Notes: generated from the letters alone by a model not told the origin. Numbered from the stretch's first letter, positions 38,653 to 48,448 are shown. The stretch is DNA of 64,000 nucleotides from Leptospira mtsangambouensis (GCF_004770475.1 NZ_RQHK01000002.1:1347832-1411831), one strand, 5' to 3'. Numbers and translations are program-made.

Positions 38653-39525
38653 ATGATAAAAATAAAACAAATTCTAAAATATTCTTTTCTGATAATTATG
38701 TTATTCAATTGCAAAAAAAACGAACAAACAAATATCATTAATGGACTAAATTTTACTCCACAAAATTCAATCTATATTATTACGGCCAAGTCCCTTCACT
38801 TACGAGAAAAACCAGATAAACTCTCTAAATCCTTAATTCAAATTCCTTTTCAAACAGAAATCGAAATTCAGGAAATTTCTGAAAAGGTTAAACTAGATTC
38901 AAAATTTGATTCCTGGGGAATAACAAAATACAAAAACAAATCCGGTTTTGTTTACCTTGGCTTTGCAAGACCTAAAACACCACTTAAATCTCTTAGAGTT
39001 ATTCATTCTAGTAATGAAGAATACATTATCAATGAGTTAATTCCAGAAAACTCAAATCAAAAATATTGTGGAGATTGGTTTGCTGGATTTTGTATTACTC
39101 AAATTCGAAAAAAATCTACTAACAAAATTATTTATGAGAAAAATGATTATATATTTCAGGAATTTATAAATGATGATAATATTGTCTTATCTTTTGGAGG
39201 TGGAGAAAACTGCACTACTGCCTGGCATTACTATAAATTAAATTTAAATGATCTTAAAGAAACAAATATTTTTGATTATAAGTTAGATACTTGTGAAAAT
39301 AAAAATCAATACAATGATATTAAACACACTTTATGCCTTTATGAAATTTGTTATACAATTTTTGAAGAAGGTGATAAAATTCAAATTAAAAATGAGGAAA
39401 ACCAATTAATTTACTCAATCGGAAAAGTAAAATCATTTAAAGTAAGCTTAAAAGAATGGAAAAATCCAGAATTTACAGTCGACGGAAAAAAAATACAATT
39501 TTCCGAAATCTTAAATCAAAAATAG
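38653..39525 (+). CDS. Cassette 12: lipoprotein with SH3-like domain
   Basis: 290 residues. Lipobox IIMLFNC (Cys at 20). An SH3b-like region follows: SLHLREKPDKLSKSLIQIP ... WGITKYKNKSGFVYLGF (residues about 47-102). The remainder has four or more cysteines. Similar layout to the cassette 27 protein. Confidence 0.72.
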   Translation: MIKIKQILKYSFLIIMLFNCKKNEQTNIINGLNFTPQNSIYIITAKSLHLREKPDKLSKSLIQIPFQTEIEIQEISEKVKLDSKFDSWGITKYKNKSGFVYLGFARPKTPLKSLRVIHSSNEEYIINELIPENSNQKYCGDWFAGFCITQIRKKSTNKIIYEKNDYIFQEFINDDNIVLSFGGGENCTTAWHYYKLNLNDLKETNIFDYKLDTCENKNQYNDIKHTLCLYEICYTIFEEGDKIQIKNEENQLIYSIGKVKSFKVSLKEWKNPEFTVDGKKIQFSEILNQK

Positions 39526-39534
39526 CACAACTTC

Positions 39535-39697
39535 GTATAACAGCGCCTTCCCGCTACGTTTCGGCACAAGGCCTCACTCGGCCTGCGGCAAATTGTCCTC
39601 CTGTCACTCGCTCGCATACGCAAGCTACGTGCCAGTCCCTAACGTCCCTTACAGGGACTCAGGGTCGGACAACTTCGGGAAGACTAGTTCGTTAATT
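39535..39697 (+). repeat. attC 12
   Basis: R'' GTATAAC; R' is GTTAATT, the entry of ORF-less cassette 13. Outer arms GCCTTCCCG/CGGGAAGAC. Confidence 0.9.
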
Positions 39698-39960
39698 GCA
39701 ATTGGTTAAACCTCTACAACAAAAAATCAGCGCGCAAATTTTCTTAAGAGTTGTTAAGATAAATATTGTCGGTTCCGTTCGTGTGGCTGTGTCATTCCAT
39801 TTACGCTTTATTAAAGATTGCGCTGTGTTATTTTAAATATAAGAAAATATAAGAAAATATAAGAAATCTAAGAGAAAGAGAAAGAAAATTAAGAGCGAAA
39901 ATTTGCGCGCTGAATCTATACTCTTTGCACCATTATCTTTTACAATAGGTAACCAACTGC
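39692..39960. ncRNA. Cassette 13: ORF-less cassette, divergent copy
   Basis: No convincing gene. A perfect 16-bp inverted repeat CAGCGCGCAAATTTTC (39728-39743) / complement (39897-39912) encloses about 150 nt. Contains CATTTACGC and GCTGTGTTA, also found in the three later ORF-less cassettes, plus a tandem AAGAAAATAT run near 39841. May specify a structured RNA; function unknown. Confidence 0.55.
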
Positions 39961-40123
39961 AATTAACAGCGTGTAAACACTGCGCTTCGGGACTTACGCC
40001 CTCGCTTGGTCTACGACACATTCCCCTCTGGCACTCCTCTTGCTTGCGCAAGCGTCGTTCCAGTCCCTAACGTCCCGCCGGGACTCAGGGTCGGGGAACG
40101 TCGTTTACACTAGTTCGTTATAC
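39961..40123 (+). repeat. attC 13
   Basis: R'' AATTAAC pairs with the GTTAATT start of cassette 13; R' GTTATAC. Outer arms GTGTAAAC/GTTTACAC, unique to this site. Confidence 0.9.
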
Positions 40124-40174
40124 GAAATTTGTGCAAATTTAATTTGTAAAAATAAAAATAGAGATAAGATTTTC

Positions 40175-40203
40175 TTGACATCTCGATGGAAATGTATTAC
40201 ACT
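40175..40203 (+). promoter_or_regulatory. Promoter of the cassette 14 toxin-antitoxin pair
   Basis: TTGACA, 17-nt spacer, TACACT, 18 nt before the antitoxin start. Imperfect direct repeats GTATTACAC and GTATCAC lie over the -10 and could be the operator. Confidence 0.75.
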
Positions 40204-40220
40204 TGTATCACAATTCCATT

Positions 40221-40466
40221 ATGATTAGCTTAAGATTACCAGAAGAACTAGAAAAAAGACTTTCAGAAGTTGCTAAAATTGAAAATAAAAGTAAATCCGA
40301 AGTAATTAAAGAATCCTTAGTATACTATATTGATAATTTTGCAAAGCAACCGAATGCCTATGAATTGGGTGAGAAATATTTCGGTTTATACAAGAGTGGT
40401 ATTTCTGATAAATCAATCAACCATCAGAAATATATAAAAGAAGCTCTAAACAAAAAACATAAATGA
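40221..40466 (+). CDS. Cassette 14: ribbon-helix-helix antitoxin
   Basis: 81 residues beginning MISLRLPEELEKRLSEVAKI, a ribbon-helix-helix DNA-binding domain (CopG/RelB type), then a C-terminal tail that would wrap the toxin. Start chosen at 40221 because the RHH strand begins there. Overlaps the PIN toxin by 4 nt; likely represses its own promoter. Confidence 0.85.
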   Translation: MISLRLPEELEKRLSEVAKIENKSKSEVIKESLVYYIDNFAKQPNAYELGEKYFGLYKSGISDKSINHQKYIKEALNKKHK

Positions 40467-40888
40467 TTAAGGCCATAATTGACACGGGTCCAATCGTTGC
40501 CTTTTTCGACGAATCAGATAATTATTGCCTACAAGTAAGATCTTTTCTTAAAAATTTCAAAGGAAGATTATTTACTTCTCTTGCTGTAGTTACTGAAGTT
40601 TCATATTTACTATCTGACAATAAAAGAATACAAAAAGCTTTTATTGAATGGATTAATAACAATGCTATCTCAATACTCAATCAGGATAACGAACAATTCA
40701 GCTCAATTCTATATTTTATGGACAAATATTCCGATCGACCAATGGACTTTGCTGACGCTTCGCTTATGACACTTTCTGATGCTTATGAAATTTCTAATAT
40801 CTTCACTTTAGATAGTGATTTCCGGTTTTATAAATCGAAGAAAGGAAGATCTCTAAAAATCATTAACGAAAATATGGTTAAAGATTAA
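40463..40888 (+). CDS. Cassette 14: PIN-domain toxin (VapC-like)
   Basis: 141 residues. Acidic PIN site: AIIDTGPIVAFFD (Asp7), TEVSYLL (Glu about 46), DFADASLM and LDSDFRFY. An RNase that typically cleaves tRNA or rRNA. Partner of the RHH antitoxin. Confidence 0.88.
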   Translation: MIKAIIDTGPIVAFFDESDNYCLQVRSFLKNFKGRLFTSLAVVTEVSYLLSDNKRIQKAFIEWINNNAISILNQDNEQFSSILYFMDKYSDRPMDFADASLMTLSDAYEISNIFTLDSDFRFYKSKKGRSLKIINENMVKD

Positions 40889-40904
40889 TTAAAGCACAAA
40901 CTTC

Positions 40905-41067
40905 GTATAACAGCGACTTACCGCATCGCTTCGGCACAAGGCCTCGCTCGGCCTGCGGCAAATTGTCCTCCTGGCATTCGCCTTGCAGTCGCAAGCTACA
41001 TGCCAGTCCCTAACGTCCCGTCCCGGGACTCAGGGTCGGACAACTTCGGTAAGTCTATTCGTTATAC
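40905..41067 (+). repeat. attC 14
   Basis: R'' GTATAAC, R' GTTATAC; outer arms GACTTACCG/CGGTAAGTC. The usual CTAG before R' is shortened to CTA. Confidence 0.88.
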
Positions 41068-41163
41068 GATATTCCCTAAACATCTACTTTTGAAATGGCA
41101 TTAGAGAGATGGAGAAAAACCAGAATAACTGAGAATTTCTATTTATTGCAGCTCTAACAAAAC

Positions 41164-41193
41164 TTGACTTTTTTTCAAGATCGGTGATAGAAT
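41164..41193 (+). promoter_or_regulatory. Promoter of the cassette 15 toxin-antitoxin pair
   Basis: TTGACT, 18-nt spacer, TAGAAT, 6 nt before the DUF433 start, so the transcript would be nearly leaderless. Confidence 0.65.
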
Positions 41194-41199
41194 ATTACT

Positions 41200-41424
41200 A
41201 TGGATTATAAATCTAGACTTTCCTCCTCACCTGATGTTTTACTCGGTAAACCGGTGATTAAAAATACAAGGATAGCAGTCGATCTAATTCTCGAAAGATT
41301 AGGCGATGGAATGTCTATCGAGGAAATCCTCGAAGCTTCACCAGGAATCGAAAAAAACGATATCCTCGCTTGTATCTCCTATTCAAGCCATGTAATAAGC
41401 AGAGAAAGCTTACTTGCAAGTTAA
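41200..41424 (+). CDS. Cassette 15: DUF433 antitoxin
   Basis: 74 residues: PDVLLGKPVIKNTRIAVDLILERLGDGMSIEEIL is the DUF433 signature (VapB45-like helical antitoxin). Overlaps the partner by 11 nt. Confidence 0.87.
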   Translation: MDYKSRLSSSPDVLLGKPVIKNTRIAVDLILERLGDGMSIEEILEASPGIEKNDILACISYSSHVISRESLLAS

Positions 41425-41776
41425 AATACTCGCTGATGAAAACGTCGACTATCGACTTATAAAACTTCTTAGAAATGAAGGGTACAGAGTTCTTTCTGTT
41501 TTAGAAGAAAGTAAAGGTATTACAGATTTACAAGTCATTGAGCTGGCAAAGAAAATTGACGCAATCATTCTTACCTTAGATAAAGATTTTGGTGAATGGG
41601 TTTTTGCTCACAAAGAATTTTCAAGCGGAATCATCTTTCTACGATATAATCCTAAAGATTTTAAAGAAATTTTCAACTCTTTGAATATTCTCCTAAATAG
41701 AAATAGTCTCGAATTAAATGGGAAATTTGTCGTATTATCAAAAAACAAAATTCGCATAAGAGATATTCACTTATAA
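41414..41776 (+). CDS. Cassette 15: DUF5615 PIN-like toxin
   Basis: 120 residues from a TTG start. KILADENVDYRLIKLLRNEGY, ILTLDKDFGEWVF and GIIFLRY are DUF5615/Mut7-C-type PIN-like motifs. The DUF433/DUF5615 pairing is a standard toxin-antitoxin unit. Confidence 0.87.
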   Translation: MQVKILADENVDYRLIKLLRNEGYRVLSVLEESKGITDLQVIELAKKIDAIILTLDKDFGEWVFAHKEFSSGIIFLRYNPKDFKEIFNSLNILLNRNSLELNGKFVVLSKNKIRIRDIHL

Positions 41777-41795
41777 TCAATAAATCGGGAACATC

Positions 41796-41960
41796 GTATA
41801 ACAGCGACTTAACGCTTCGCCTCGGGACTTACGCCCTCGCTCGGTCTGCGACACATTCCTCTTCTGTCACTCGTTTGCAGCCGCAAACTACGTGCCAGTC
41901 CCTAACGTCCCTTCTAGGGACTCAGGGTCGAGGAACGTCGTTAAGTCTAGTTCGTTATGC
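41796..41960 (+). repeat. attC 15
   Basis: R'' GTATAAC preceded by GGAACATC, complementary to the GTTATACGATATTCC start of cassette 15; R' GTTATGC. Confidence 0.92.
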
Positions 41961-41981
41961 GCAAATATTCAAAATTAAATC

Positions 41982-42665
41982 ATGATAATAAGAATACTTA
42001 GAAAACTTATTGCCAATAATCCTCAATCTCAATTTGCAATCTACTATCATATTATAAATCCTATCCTTGGGTTTATATTTACTTTCATAATTCTTGCGCT
42101 TTTTATACCATTAGTTTACAAAAACCAGTTTTTTAAATTCTTAAAATACAATATTGAGGCACAGAATATTATTTCGAAAAAAATTTGTGAAAGAAATATT
42201 TCGAAAAATAATATTAGCAGAATATACTTATTTTTATATACTTTTCACTGCATTAAATTCTCTAATACGGGCTCAGAAAAAGACACTTATTCTTGCAAAA
42301 AAAATAATCTTGAAAATGTAAATATATTGATCGGTAATATAGAAAATACTTCTAACCTAGAATTCCCTCTCGGATTTGAAAAAAGTTTAAATATTGATTT
42401 TTCTTTTCTAGACCTATTAAAAGAAGAAAATAGATATTTGAAATTGAAACTAAACTTATTAAAGGATTTTGAATCTCGAAAAATTTATTACTCAGTAGGA
42501 TATGACCAAATCTATCTTATAGAAGAACTTACGAACAAATACAAAGTAAAATCTATATTCTATGATTTTGGATTAATTTATGACATAGATTATCTCAAAA
42601 GCTTTAATAATTTGGAAGAAGCTCAAATTTTTACTGAAAAAATTGAAAGTCTATGTATCCAATGA
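41982..42665 (+). CDS. Cassette 16: single-pass membrane protein, unknown
   Basis: 227 residues, one N-terminal transmembrane helix (ILGFIFTFIILALFIPLVY, about 28-46) and a Lys/Asn-rich remainder. Not recognised. Confidence 0.68.
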   Translation: MIIRILRKLIANNPQSQFAIYYHIINPILGFIFTFIILALFIPLVYKNQFFKFLKYNIEAQNIISKKICERNISKNNISRIYLFLYTFHCIKFSNTGSEKDTYSCKKNNLENVNILIGNIENTSNLEFPLGFEKSLNIDFSFLDLLKEENRYLKLKLNLLKDFESRKIYYSVGYDQIYLIEELTNKYKVKSIFYDFGLIYDIDYLKSFNNLEEAQIFTEKIESLCIQ

Positions 42666-42673
42666 ATATCTGC

Positions 42674-42838
42674 GCATAACAGCAACTAACCGCTTCACTT
42701 CGGGACTTACGCCCTCGTTCGGTCTCCGACACATAGGCTTTTGGCACTCCTCTTGCTTACGCAAGCGTCGCGCCAATCCCTAACGTCCCTTTCAGGGACT
42801 CAGGGCCAGCCTACGTCGGTTAGTCTAGTTCGTTATAC
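42674..42838 (+). repeat. attC 16
   Basis: R'' GCATAAC preceded by GAATATCTGC, matching the GTTATGCGCAAATATTC cassette start; R' GTTATAC. Outer arms ACTAACCG/CGGTTAGT. Confidence 0.92.
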
Positions 42839-42855
42839 GAAATCGCAAAAAAATT

Positions 42856-43506
42856 ATGATATATAATATAAAATTAAAGACTTACCGAAATTTTTCAAAT
42901 TTACCAAAATATAGAGAATATTTGGCAATATATGAAATAGGAATTGGTTTAGAGATTCAAATTGAGGATCGAACCAGATATTTCATAGAAGAAAACTGTC
43001 TTAAAGAAATAATAAAAAAGAAATTTAATCTTCCCGGTATAAGTAAGGATGAGCTTAAGAACATTGTCTTCTCAAACTCAACAAATGATCAAAGCATTTT
43101 CATATACGATTTAGAATTTGACTACTTCGAAGACGATTTTATGAATTTTATATATATTATCAAAATAATTCACTTTCATACAAATACAACTGCTCAAATT
43201 TTAACTAACTTTCAGAAATTTCTATCAGATAATATTGCACTTTTTTATAATAATGAGTATAAAACAGCGATTCCTTTTTCTTATTATCTTCCCATTGAAG
43301 CCGAAAAAAATTCGCTAGAAAATTTGCACCAAAAGTCATTCTTAAATTATTTTTCAATTAGCGAGAATGAAACTTTAATTTTTGAAAACTATTACAAACC
43401 ATTTGTAACTCCCTCCGAGAAAATACACTTATCTTATTCTGAACAGAATCTTTACTATTGGATTTTACAGAAAGCGAATAAGATCTTAAGGAAATTTTCC
43501 AAATGA
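42856..43506 (+). CDS. Cassette 17: soluble protein, unknown
   Basis: 216 residues, no signal or membrane helix, rich in Phe and Tyr. Not recognised. Overlaps a small membrane protein gene by 4 nt. Confidence 0.7.
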   Translation: MIYNIKLKTYRNFSNLPKYREYLAIYEIGIGLEIQIEDRTRYFIEENCLKEIIKKKFNLPGISKDELKNIVFSNSTNDQSIFIYDLEFDYFEDDFMNFIYIIKIIHFHTNTTAQILTNFQKFLSDNIALFYNNEYKTAIPFSYYLPIEAEKNSLENLHQKSFLNYFSISENETLIFENYYKPFVTPSEKIHLSYSEQNLYYWILQKANKILRKFSK

Positions 43507-43886
43507 ATATATTTATAGATTTAATCTTACTCCCTTTTTTAATACCTATAATAACAAGTTTAATTAGCTACTTAATCGATTATTCCAATAGCAACGGGGA
43601 GATGATAAATTTAATCGAAAAATCATCTTATGAAAGTAATGTGAACAAATATCAGCATATAGCCATATTTTTTTTATCCCATTCCCTTTGGGGAATTACA
43701 TATATTTATTCAAAAAACAGTGAAATAATCCTATTTTATGTGTTCTTTTTATTATGGTCATTTGCTGCAATGCTACATGCTAATAGCAAATTTGCTCCTA
43801 GGCTCTATCTTAAAATTCATTTATTTACTTTTGGAAGTGTAATATTGATTTATAGGATTTCTATATTTTGCATTTACAGTATATAA
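43503..43886 (+). CDS. Cassette 17: small multi-pass membrane protein
   Basis: 127 residues with about four transmembrane helices (3-24, 50-67, 74-92, 103-125). Coupled to the soluble gene upstream; a sensor/membrane-effector pair is one possible reading. Confidence 0.7.
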   Translation: MNIFIDLILLPFLIPIITSLISYLIDYSNSNGEMINLIEKSSYESNVNKYQHIAIFFLSHSLWGITYIYSKNSEIILFYVFFLLWSFAAMLHANSKFAPRLYLKIHLFTFGSVILIYRISIFCIYSI

Positions 43887-43898
43887 ATTTGCGACTTC

Positions 43899-44029
43899 GT
43901 ATAACAGCGGGGAAACGCTGCGCTGCGGCTCTCACGGCCTTGCTTGGCCTACGGCAAATTCCCCGCTACTCCTAACGCCTACTACGTAGGCTCAGGGCGG
44001 GAAACTTCGTATCCCCTAGTTCGTTATGC
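43899..44029 (+). repeat. attC 17, short form
   Basis: 131 bp, missing part of the middle arms present in the others. R'' GTATAAC preceded by GCGACTTC matches the GTTATACGAAATCGC cassette start; R' GTTATGC. Confidence 0.88.
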
Positions 44030-44060
44030 GAAATTGTTTAGCCTAAATATCGATATTCAA

Positions 44061-44459
44061 ATGAATTTAGAAATTATTGAGAATACTTTCACAATTGATA
44101 AAAAACTTAATATTAATAGAGCATTATCAAAAAGAGAATTTTTAAAATTCATAAGTGAAAATAAAAGAGAAATTCAAATCAAAAATCCTCCCTATATTAC
44201 ATACAAGTTAAATTGTATTTACGAAAATAACCAAATACTGTTACTCTTATTCTTTAAAAGCGACAAACTTACAGGATTAAACTTCACTATTGAATCTGAA
44301 ATATATGGAAAATCATGGGATGATTTTTCAAAGGAAAAGGAAATAAAACGAAAACGAGACCTAGAAAAATTAGTTAAAGCAATGAAGCTTACGGTACCTA
44401 TCGACCTAGATTATGACGAAAAATCTGGCTACTCCTCAGCAACAATACGATTTACTTAG
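44061..44459 (+). CDS. Cassette 18: protein of unknown function
   Basis: 132 residues from ATG 44061; the frame is open further back but only through attC 17. Soluble, Lys-rich. Not recognised. Confidence 0.65.
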   Translation: MNLEIIENTFTIDKKLNINRALSKREFLKFISENKREIQIKNPPYITYKLNCIYENNQILLLLFFKSDKLTGLNFTIESEIYGKSWDDFSKEKEIKRKRDLEKLVKAMKLTVPIDLDYDEKSGYSSATIRFT

Positions 44460-44706
44460 TTTTACTAATTTTGACCATACGAAATTCTTTTCGAAAAAAT
44501 TCTTCAAAATCATTGTGCTTAGAGTATATCATTCTATACAAATTACGTCACTGAAAACGAAGAAATTATAATTATTACAAGTGTTTTTTTATATTATATT
44601 ATCATCTTCAATAATAATAAACTAGAAACCTTTGTATTTATATGAAAGTTCTTGCAGTAGAAAAAGTAAAAAAATATGGGAAAAATACAATGGCTAAAAC
44701 AACTTC
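44460..44706. other. Non-coding tail of cassette 18
   Basis: 247 bp between the gene and attC 18, AT-rich, with GAATTCTTTTCGAA-like fragments but no gene, promoter or terminator that I can support. Confidence 0.5.
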
Positions 44707-44868
44707 GCATAACAGCATCTTCCCGCTACGTTTCGGCACAAGGCCTCACTCGGCCTGCGGCAAATTCCCTTCCGTCACGCTTCTTGCTCCGCAAGAAGGC
44801 GCGCCGACGCCAACGCCTCCTGCAGAGGCTCGGCTACAGGGAACTTCGGGAAGACTAGTTCGTTATGC
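44707..44868 (+). repeat. attC 18
   Basis: R'' GCATAAC, R' GTTATGC; outer arms ATCTTCCCG/CGGGAAGAC, with a CCTTCCGTCACGC inner arm unlike the majority type. Confidence 0.9.
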
Positions 44869-44939
44869 GAAATTGCAGGGCGAGACTCGATTCCTGTTTG
44901 GCATGTAAAAATAATGTACCAAAAATCTCCTTAAAATAT

Positions 44940-45401
44940 ATGAATAAATTACAAGTAAGAATAGCAAAAGTCAGCGAGCAAAAAACTCTTGAGGAAATTC
45001 AATGGGAGGCCTCTTTGAATAATCCGGGTGATCGAGAAGTTCTATTGATAAATCCAGATGCAATTGAACTTCCAATTAAACAAATCGAGGCCGGCGGGGT
45101 TTTTGTCGCGGAGGTAGAAGGTTCAATATTGGGATTCGCTGCAGTTCTTCCTCGCGACGATGGAAATTCCGAACTTGATGCTATATTCGTTAAACCAAAT
45201 GTGTGGCGAAAAGGTGTTGGTCGGGCACTCATTAAACGATGTTGTACCCAGGCAAAATTTTCGGGTGCGGATTTTTTACATGTAGTTGGGAATCCTCATG
45301 CTGAAGGTTTCTACAAATCATGCGGGTTTGAGCTCTTAGGCACCACACAAACTCGCTTTGGAGTAGGATTAAATATGAAAAAAAGCCTGCTACTAATTTA
45401 A
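44940..45401 (+). CDS. Cassette 19: GNAT-family N-acetyltransferase
   Basis: 153 residues. GNAT core: FVAEVEGSILGFAAVLP, ELDAIFVKPNVWRKGVGRALIKRC (acetyl-CoA loop) and NPHAEGFYKSCGFELLG. Start at 44940 excludes attC-derived codons. Substrate unknown. This gene has higher GC than most cassette genes, suggesting a different source. Confidence 0.87.
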   Translation: MNKLQVRIAKVSEQKTLEEIQWEASLNNPGDREVLLINPDAIELPIKQIEAGGVFVAEVEGSILGFAAVLPRDDGNSELDAIFVKPNVWRKGVGRALIKRCCTQAKFSGADFLHVVGNPHAEGFYKSCGFELLGTTQTRFGVGLNMKKSLLLI

Positions 45402-45552
45402 TATGCGATACTCTGTTAGCTAAATATCAAAGATTATTTAATTGGCATCAAAATTCCCAATATTTAATCAATATTGAAAAAAAAGTCCAAAAAAAAATAT
45501 CAATTAACGAAAAAAACAATAAGAAGCTCTTCCTGAGTAGCCCTGGAACTTC

Positions 45553-45716
45553 GCATAACAGCAACTAACCGCTTCACTTCGGGACTGACGCCCTCGTTCG
45601 GTCTACGACACATAGGCTTTTGTCACTCCTCTTGCTTACGCAAGCGTCGTGCCAATCCCTAACGTCCCGTACGGGACTCAGGGTCAGCCTACGTCGGTTA
45701 GTCTAGTTCGTTATAC
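45553..45716 (+). repeat. attC 19
   Basis: R'' GCATAAC preceded by CCCTGGAACTTC, matching the GTTATGCGAAATTGCAGGG start with two differences; R' GTTATAC. Confidence 0.91.
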
Positions 45717-45754
45717 GACATTCGTCGGAATAAATTTTTAAAAAAGAGAAAAAT

Positions 45755-46657
45755 ATGAAACAAAATATTAAGAAAATCCTATTTGCCTGTCTACTAGTCA
45801 TCTATTCCAACTTAACTAGTTTAACTGCACAATCGTTACAGCCCATTCTTATTCGACCGTTCGGTGATTCTATCACTTATGGTGTTGGTTTTTCTGATTG
45901 GGGTAATTGTTACGTTGCACAAATTAACCAACAACTTTGTATGCCTCCTGCATTGGCTGGAGGTGGATATAGAGGATGGTTGACTTTACTTGCTACTCAA
46001 GGTTTAGGATTATATTTTACTACTGAAGGTTACCAAAGCGGTGGATCCTATAATTTGCAATGGATAACTAATACTCAAACTCATGATGGTTATCCAGGTT
46101 ATCGAACTGACCAGCTAATTCAAATCTCAACCTTCGCTAGTTTTTCTAACTTTACATTATTACATGCTGGTACAAATGATATTCTACAGAATAAGTCTTA
46201 CGAAACTGCTGCTAATAACCTATTTATTATTATTAATAACATTCTAGCAGCAAATACAAATACTACTGTCGTTGTTGCTAAAATAATTCAAATTTCTTCC
46301 ATTAATCAACAGTTTTCAAATCTAAATTCCCAAATACAATTATACAATAGTCTTATTGATAGTAAATATAACGCTCTACCACCAATTATAAAAGCTAGAG
46401 TCAGGGTAGTAAATATGTTTAATCTCTTAAATGATCAAAATGATTACTCACCTGATGGTATTCATCCAAATGCTTTCGGTTATTTCAAAATGGCATGTAA
46501 TTGGATGGCGGGAATAAATAATTCAAATCCTTCTGGACCATGTACTGGATTAAATTTCGAAAAATTAAAAATACAAATGAATTCTAAAGGTTTTGGTGAC
46601 AATGATTATAAATCGCCAAAAGATAAAATAGAAAAACTAATAACAGGTGAACTGTAG
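45755..46657 (+). CDS. Cassette 20: secreted SGNH/GDSL hydrolase
   Basis: 300 residues with a signal peptide (1-26, ending TAQ). SGNH blocks: FGDSITYG (catalytic Ser), HAGTNDIL, and SPDGIHPNAFGY (Asp/His). Likely esterase or carbohydrate deacylase in the periplasm or outside. Unusual size and complexity for a cassette gene. Confidence 0.85.
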   Translation: MKQNIKKILFACLLVIYSNLTSLTAQSLQPILIRPFGDSITYGVGFSDWGNCYVAQINQQLCMPPALAGGGYRGWLTLLATQGLGLYFTTEGYQSGGSYNLQWITNTQTHDGYPGYRTDQLIQISTFASFSNFTLLHAGTNDILQNKSYETAANNLFIIINNILAANTNTTVVVAKIIQISSINQQFSNLNSQIQLYNSLIDSKYNALPPIIKARVRVVNMFNLLNDQNDYSPDGIHPNAFGYFKMACNWMAGINNSNPSGPCTGLNFEKLKIQMNSKGFGDNDYKSPKDKIEKLITGEL

Positions 46658-46681
46658 CTCCCCTCTCTAACTCCGAACGTC

Positions 46682-46844
46682 GTATAACAACGGGGAAACG
46701 CTGCGCTTCGGCATTGCCGGCCTCGCTTGGGCTGTGCCACATTCCCTTTCTGTCACTCGTTTGCATCCGCAAACTCCGTGCCAGTCCCTAACGTCCCGTC
46801 GGGACTCAGGGTCAGGGAACGTCGTCTCCCCTAGTTCGTTATGC
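46682..46844 (+). repeat. attC 20
   Basis: R'' GTATAAC, R' GTTATGC; outer arms GGGGAAACG/CGTCTCCCC. Confidence 0.9.
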
Positions 46845-46905
46845 GCAACGACTTAAACTTTCCTGTAAAGGTAATCTAAACTAAAAATAATTAACTTATC
46901 ATTCA

Positions 46906-47466
46906 ATGTTAAACTTTTTTCAAAATAAACAAAAATTATATGAAGTAAGAATATATATTAGGCATGAACACAGAAGATATACTCCATGGATTTTGCTTAT
47001 AGTAATTATCTATTCTACAATTTTAAATTCATTTTTACCTTTTCTTATCTACTCCCCTCTTACATTATTTATGCGTAAAATGTTTTCTTATGTTGTCTTA
47101 AATAACAAATTACCTATTTTAGCTTTTTCCGAAAATGAAATCATTATTAGTCACAAAAATATCGAACTACCATTCAAGGAAATTCATCTTGAAATAAATC
47201 AAATAAAATCAATATACTTTGATAATAGTTTTTGGTATTCTACTATTGGTATTATTTCAAAAAACAATTCTCTGATAAATCTAAATTTCTCAAGAGAACT
47301 TGAACAACAATATAGAGAAATAAAACTTTATTTTAATTCTACGGAATCTTTAAACAAATTAAAAATAATTTCTGGACCTGACAAAATTTTAAAAATAGGA
47401 TTAACTGTTTCCTTTGTTGTCTTTTCAGTTTATAATCTTTCTCCTATAGTTATTGGTCATTTCTAA
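46906..47466 (+). CDS. Cassette 21: membrane protein, unknown
   Basis: 186 residues with transmembrane helices at about 28-58 and near the C-terminus (160-180), enclosing a PH-like soluble middle part (ENEIIISHKNIELPFKEI...). Not recognised. Confidence 0.66.
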   Translation: MLNFFQNKQKLYEVRIYIRHEHRRYTPWILLIVIIYSTILNSFLPFLIYSPLTLFMRKMFSYVVLNNKLPILAFSENEIIISHKNIELPFKEIHLEINQIKSIYFDNSFWYSTIGIISKNNSLINLNFSRELEQQYREIKLYFNSTESLNKLKIISGPDKILKIGLTVSFVVFSVYNLSPIVIGHF

Positions 47467-47518
47467 GTAAAAGTTAAAAAGAAACTACAGTTAAAGGTAT
47501 TTAGATAAAAGTCGCAGC

Positions 47519-47682
47519 GCATAACAGCGGGGAAACGCTGCGCTTCGGCACTTACGGCCTCGCTTGGGCTACGCCACATTCCCTTTCTGTCACACGTTTG
47601 CATCCGCAAACTACGTGCCAGTCCCTAACGTCCCGTTCGGGACTCAGGGTCAGGGAACGTCGTCTCCCCTAGTTCGTTAAGC
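47519..47682 (+). repeat. attC 21
   Basis: R'' GCATAAC; R' GTTAAGC, which belongs to cassette 22. Outer arms GGGGAAACG/CGTCTCCCC. Confidence 0.9.
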
Positions 47683-47717
47683 GAAATTGTATAAATTTAA
47701 TTTATTAAGGAAAAATA

Positions 47718-48437
47718 ATGAAATTAGTAAAATTAATTCTAATCATAGCAGCTTTCACAACAAACTTAAATGCTCAAGAGGCAGAATACGAAAAATTAGA
47801 AAAAATAACTTCAATGGGAAATCTAGAAAATTTTATAACATTCTATTACACAAGTCCTAAACCAAAACTAGTTCCCAATGCAATACTATTTATTCGTGAC
47901 AAAAATCTTACCTCTAATTCTAACTTAGAAAGACATTTTGTACCTTTTTTTGGTGAAGTTTTCAAGAACAACGAAGAAAATATTCCGATTTGGTTCGAAT
48001 CTTTAACTAAGCTATCTGACGACGATATTTTTATATTTTCACAAGCTTTACTTTGGAGTGATTCAAAGTATTCAAAATTAACTATAGAGAATCTTCTAAA
48101 AAAGACAAAAAATAAAGAACTTATCAATTCAATTAATAATATTTCAAATGAGATGAAGCCAATGAACCTCCTAGAGGTAGAAATCTCATCTGCCGAACAA
48201 CTTGATATGCTATGGAATTCCTTCTTTGCTACTGGTAATGAAAAATTTATTGAAAAAATTTTATTAACAAGTGAAATTGCTAATAAACCATTAAATCAAA
48301 TAATAATTTCTCAAACTGCACGATGGTCAATTAAAGCAAACTCAAAAGTTCATACTAAAGTTCGTGATTTTTGTAATAAAAATAAAAAGAATTACAGCGA
48401 GAATATAAACTTATTCTTACAATCTATTAGTGAATAA
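47718..48437 (+). CDS. Cassette 22: secreted protein, unknown
   Basis: 239 residues with a signal peptide (1-19, ending NAQ). Mature part helical. AAGGA precedes the ATG. Not recognised. Confidence 0.7.
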   Translation: MKLVKLILIIAAFTTNLNAQEAEYEKLEKITSMGNLENFITFYYTSPKPKLVPNAILFIRDKNLTSNSNLERHFVPFFGEVFKNNEENIPIWFESLTKLSDDDIFIFSQALLWSDSKYSKLTIENLLKKTKNKELINSINNISNEMKPMNLLEVEISSAEQLDMLWNSFFATGNEKFIEKILLTSEIANKPLNQIIISQTARWSIKANSKVHTKVRDFCNKNKKNYSENINLFLQSISE

Positions 48438-48448
48438 TATACAACTTC

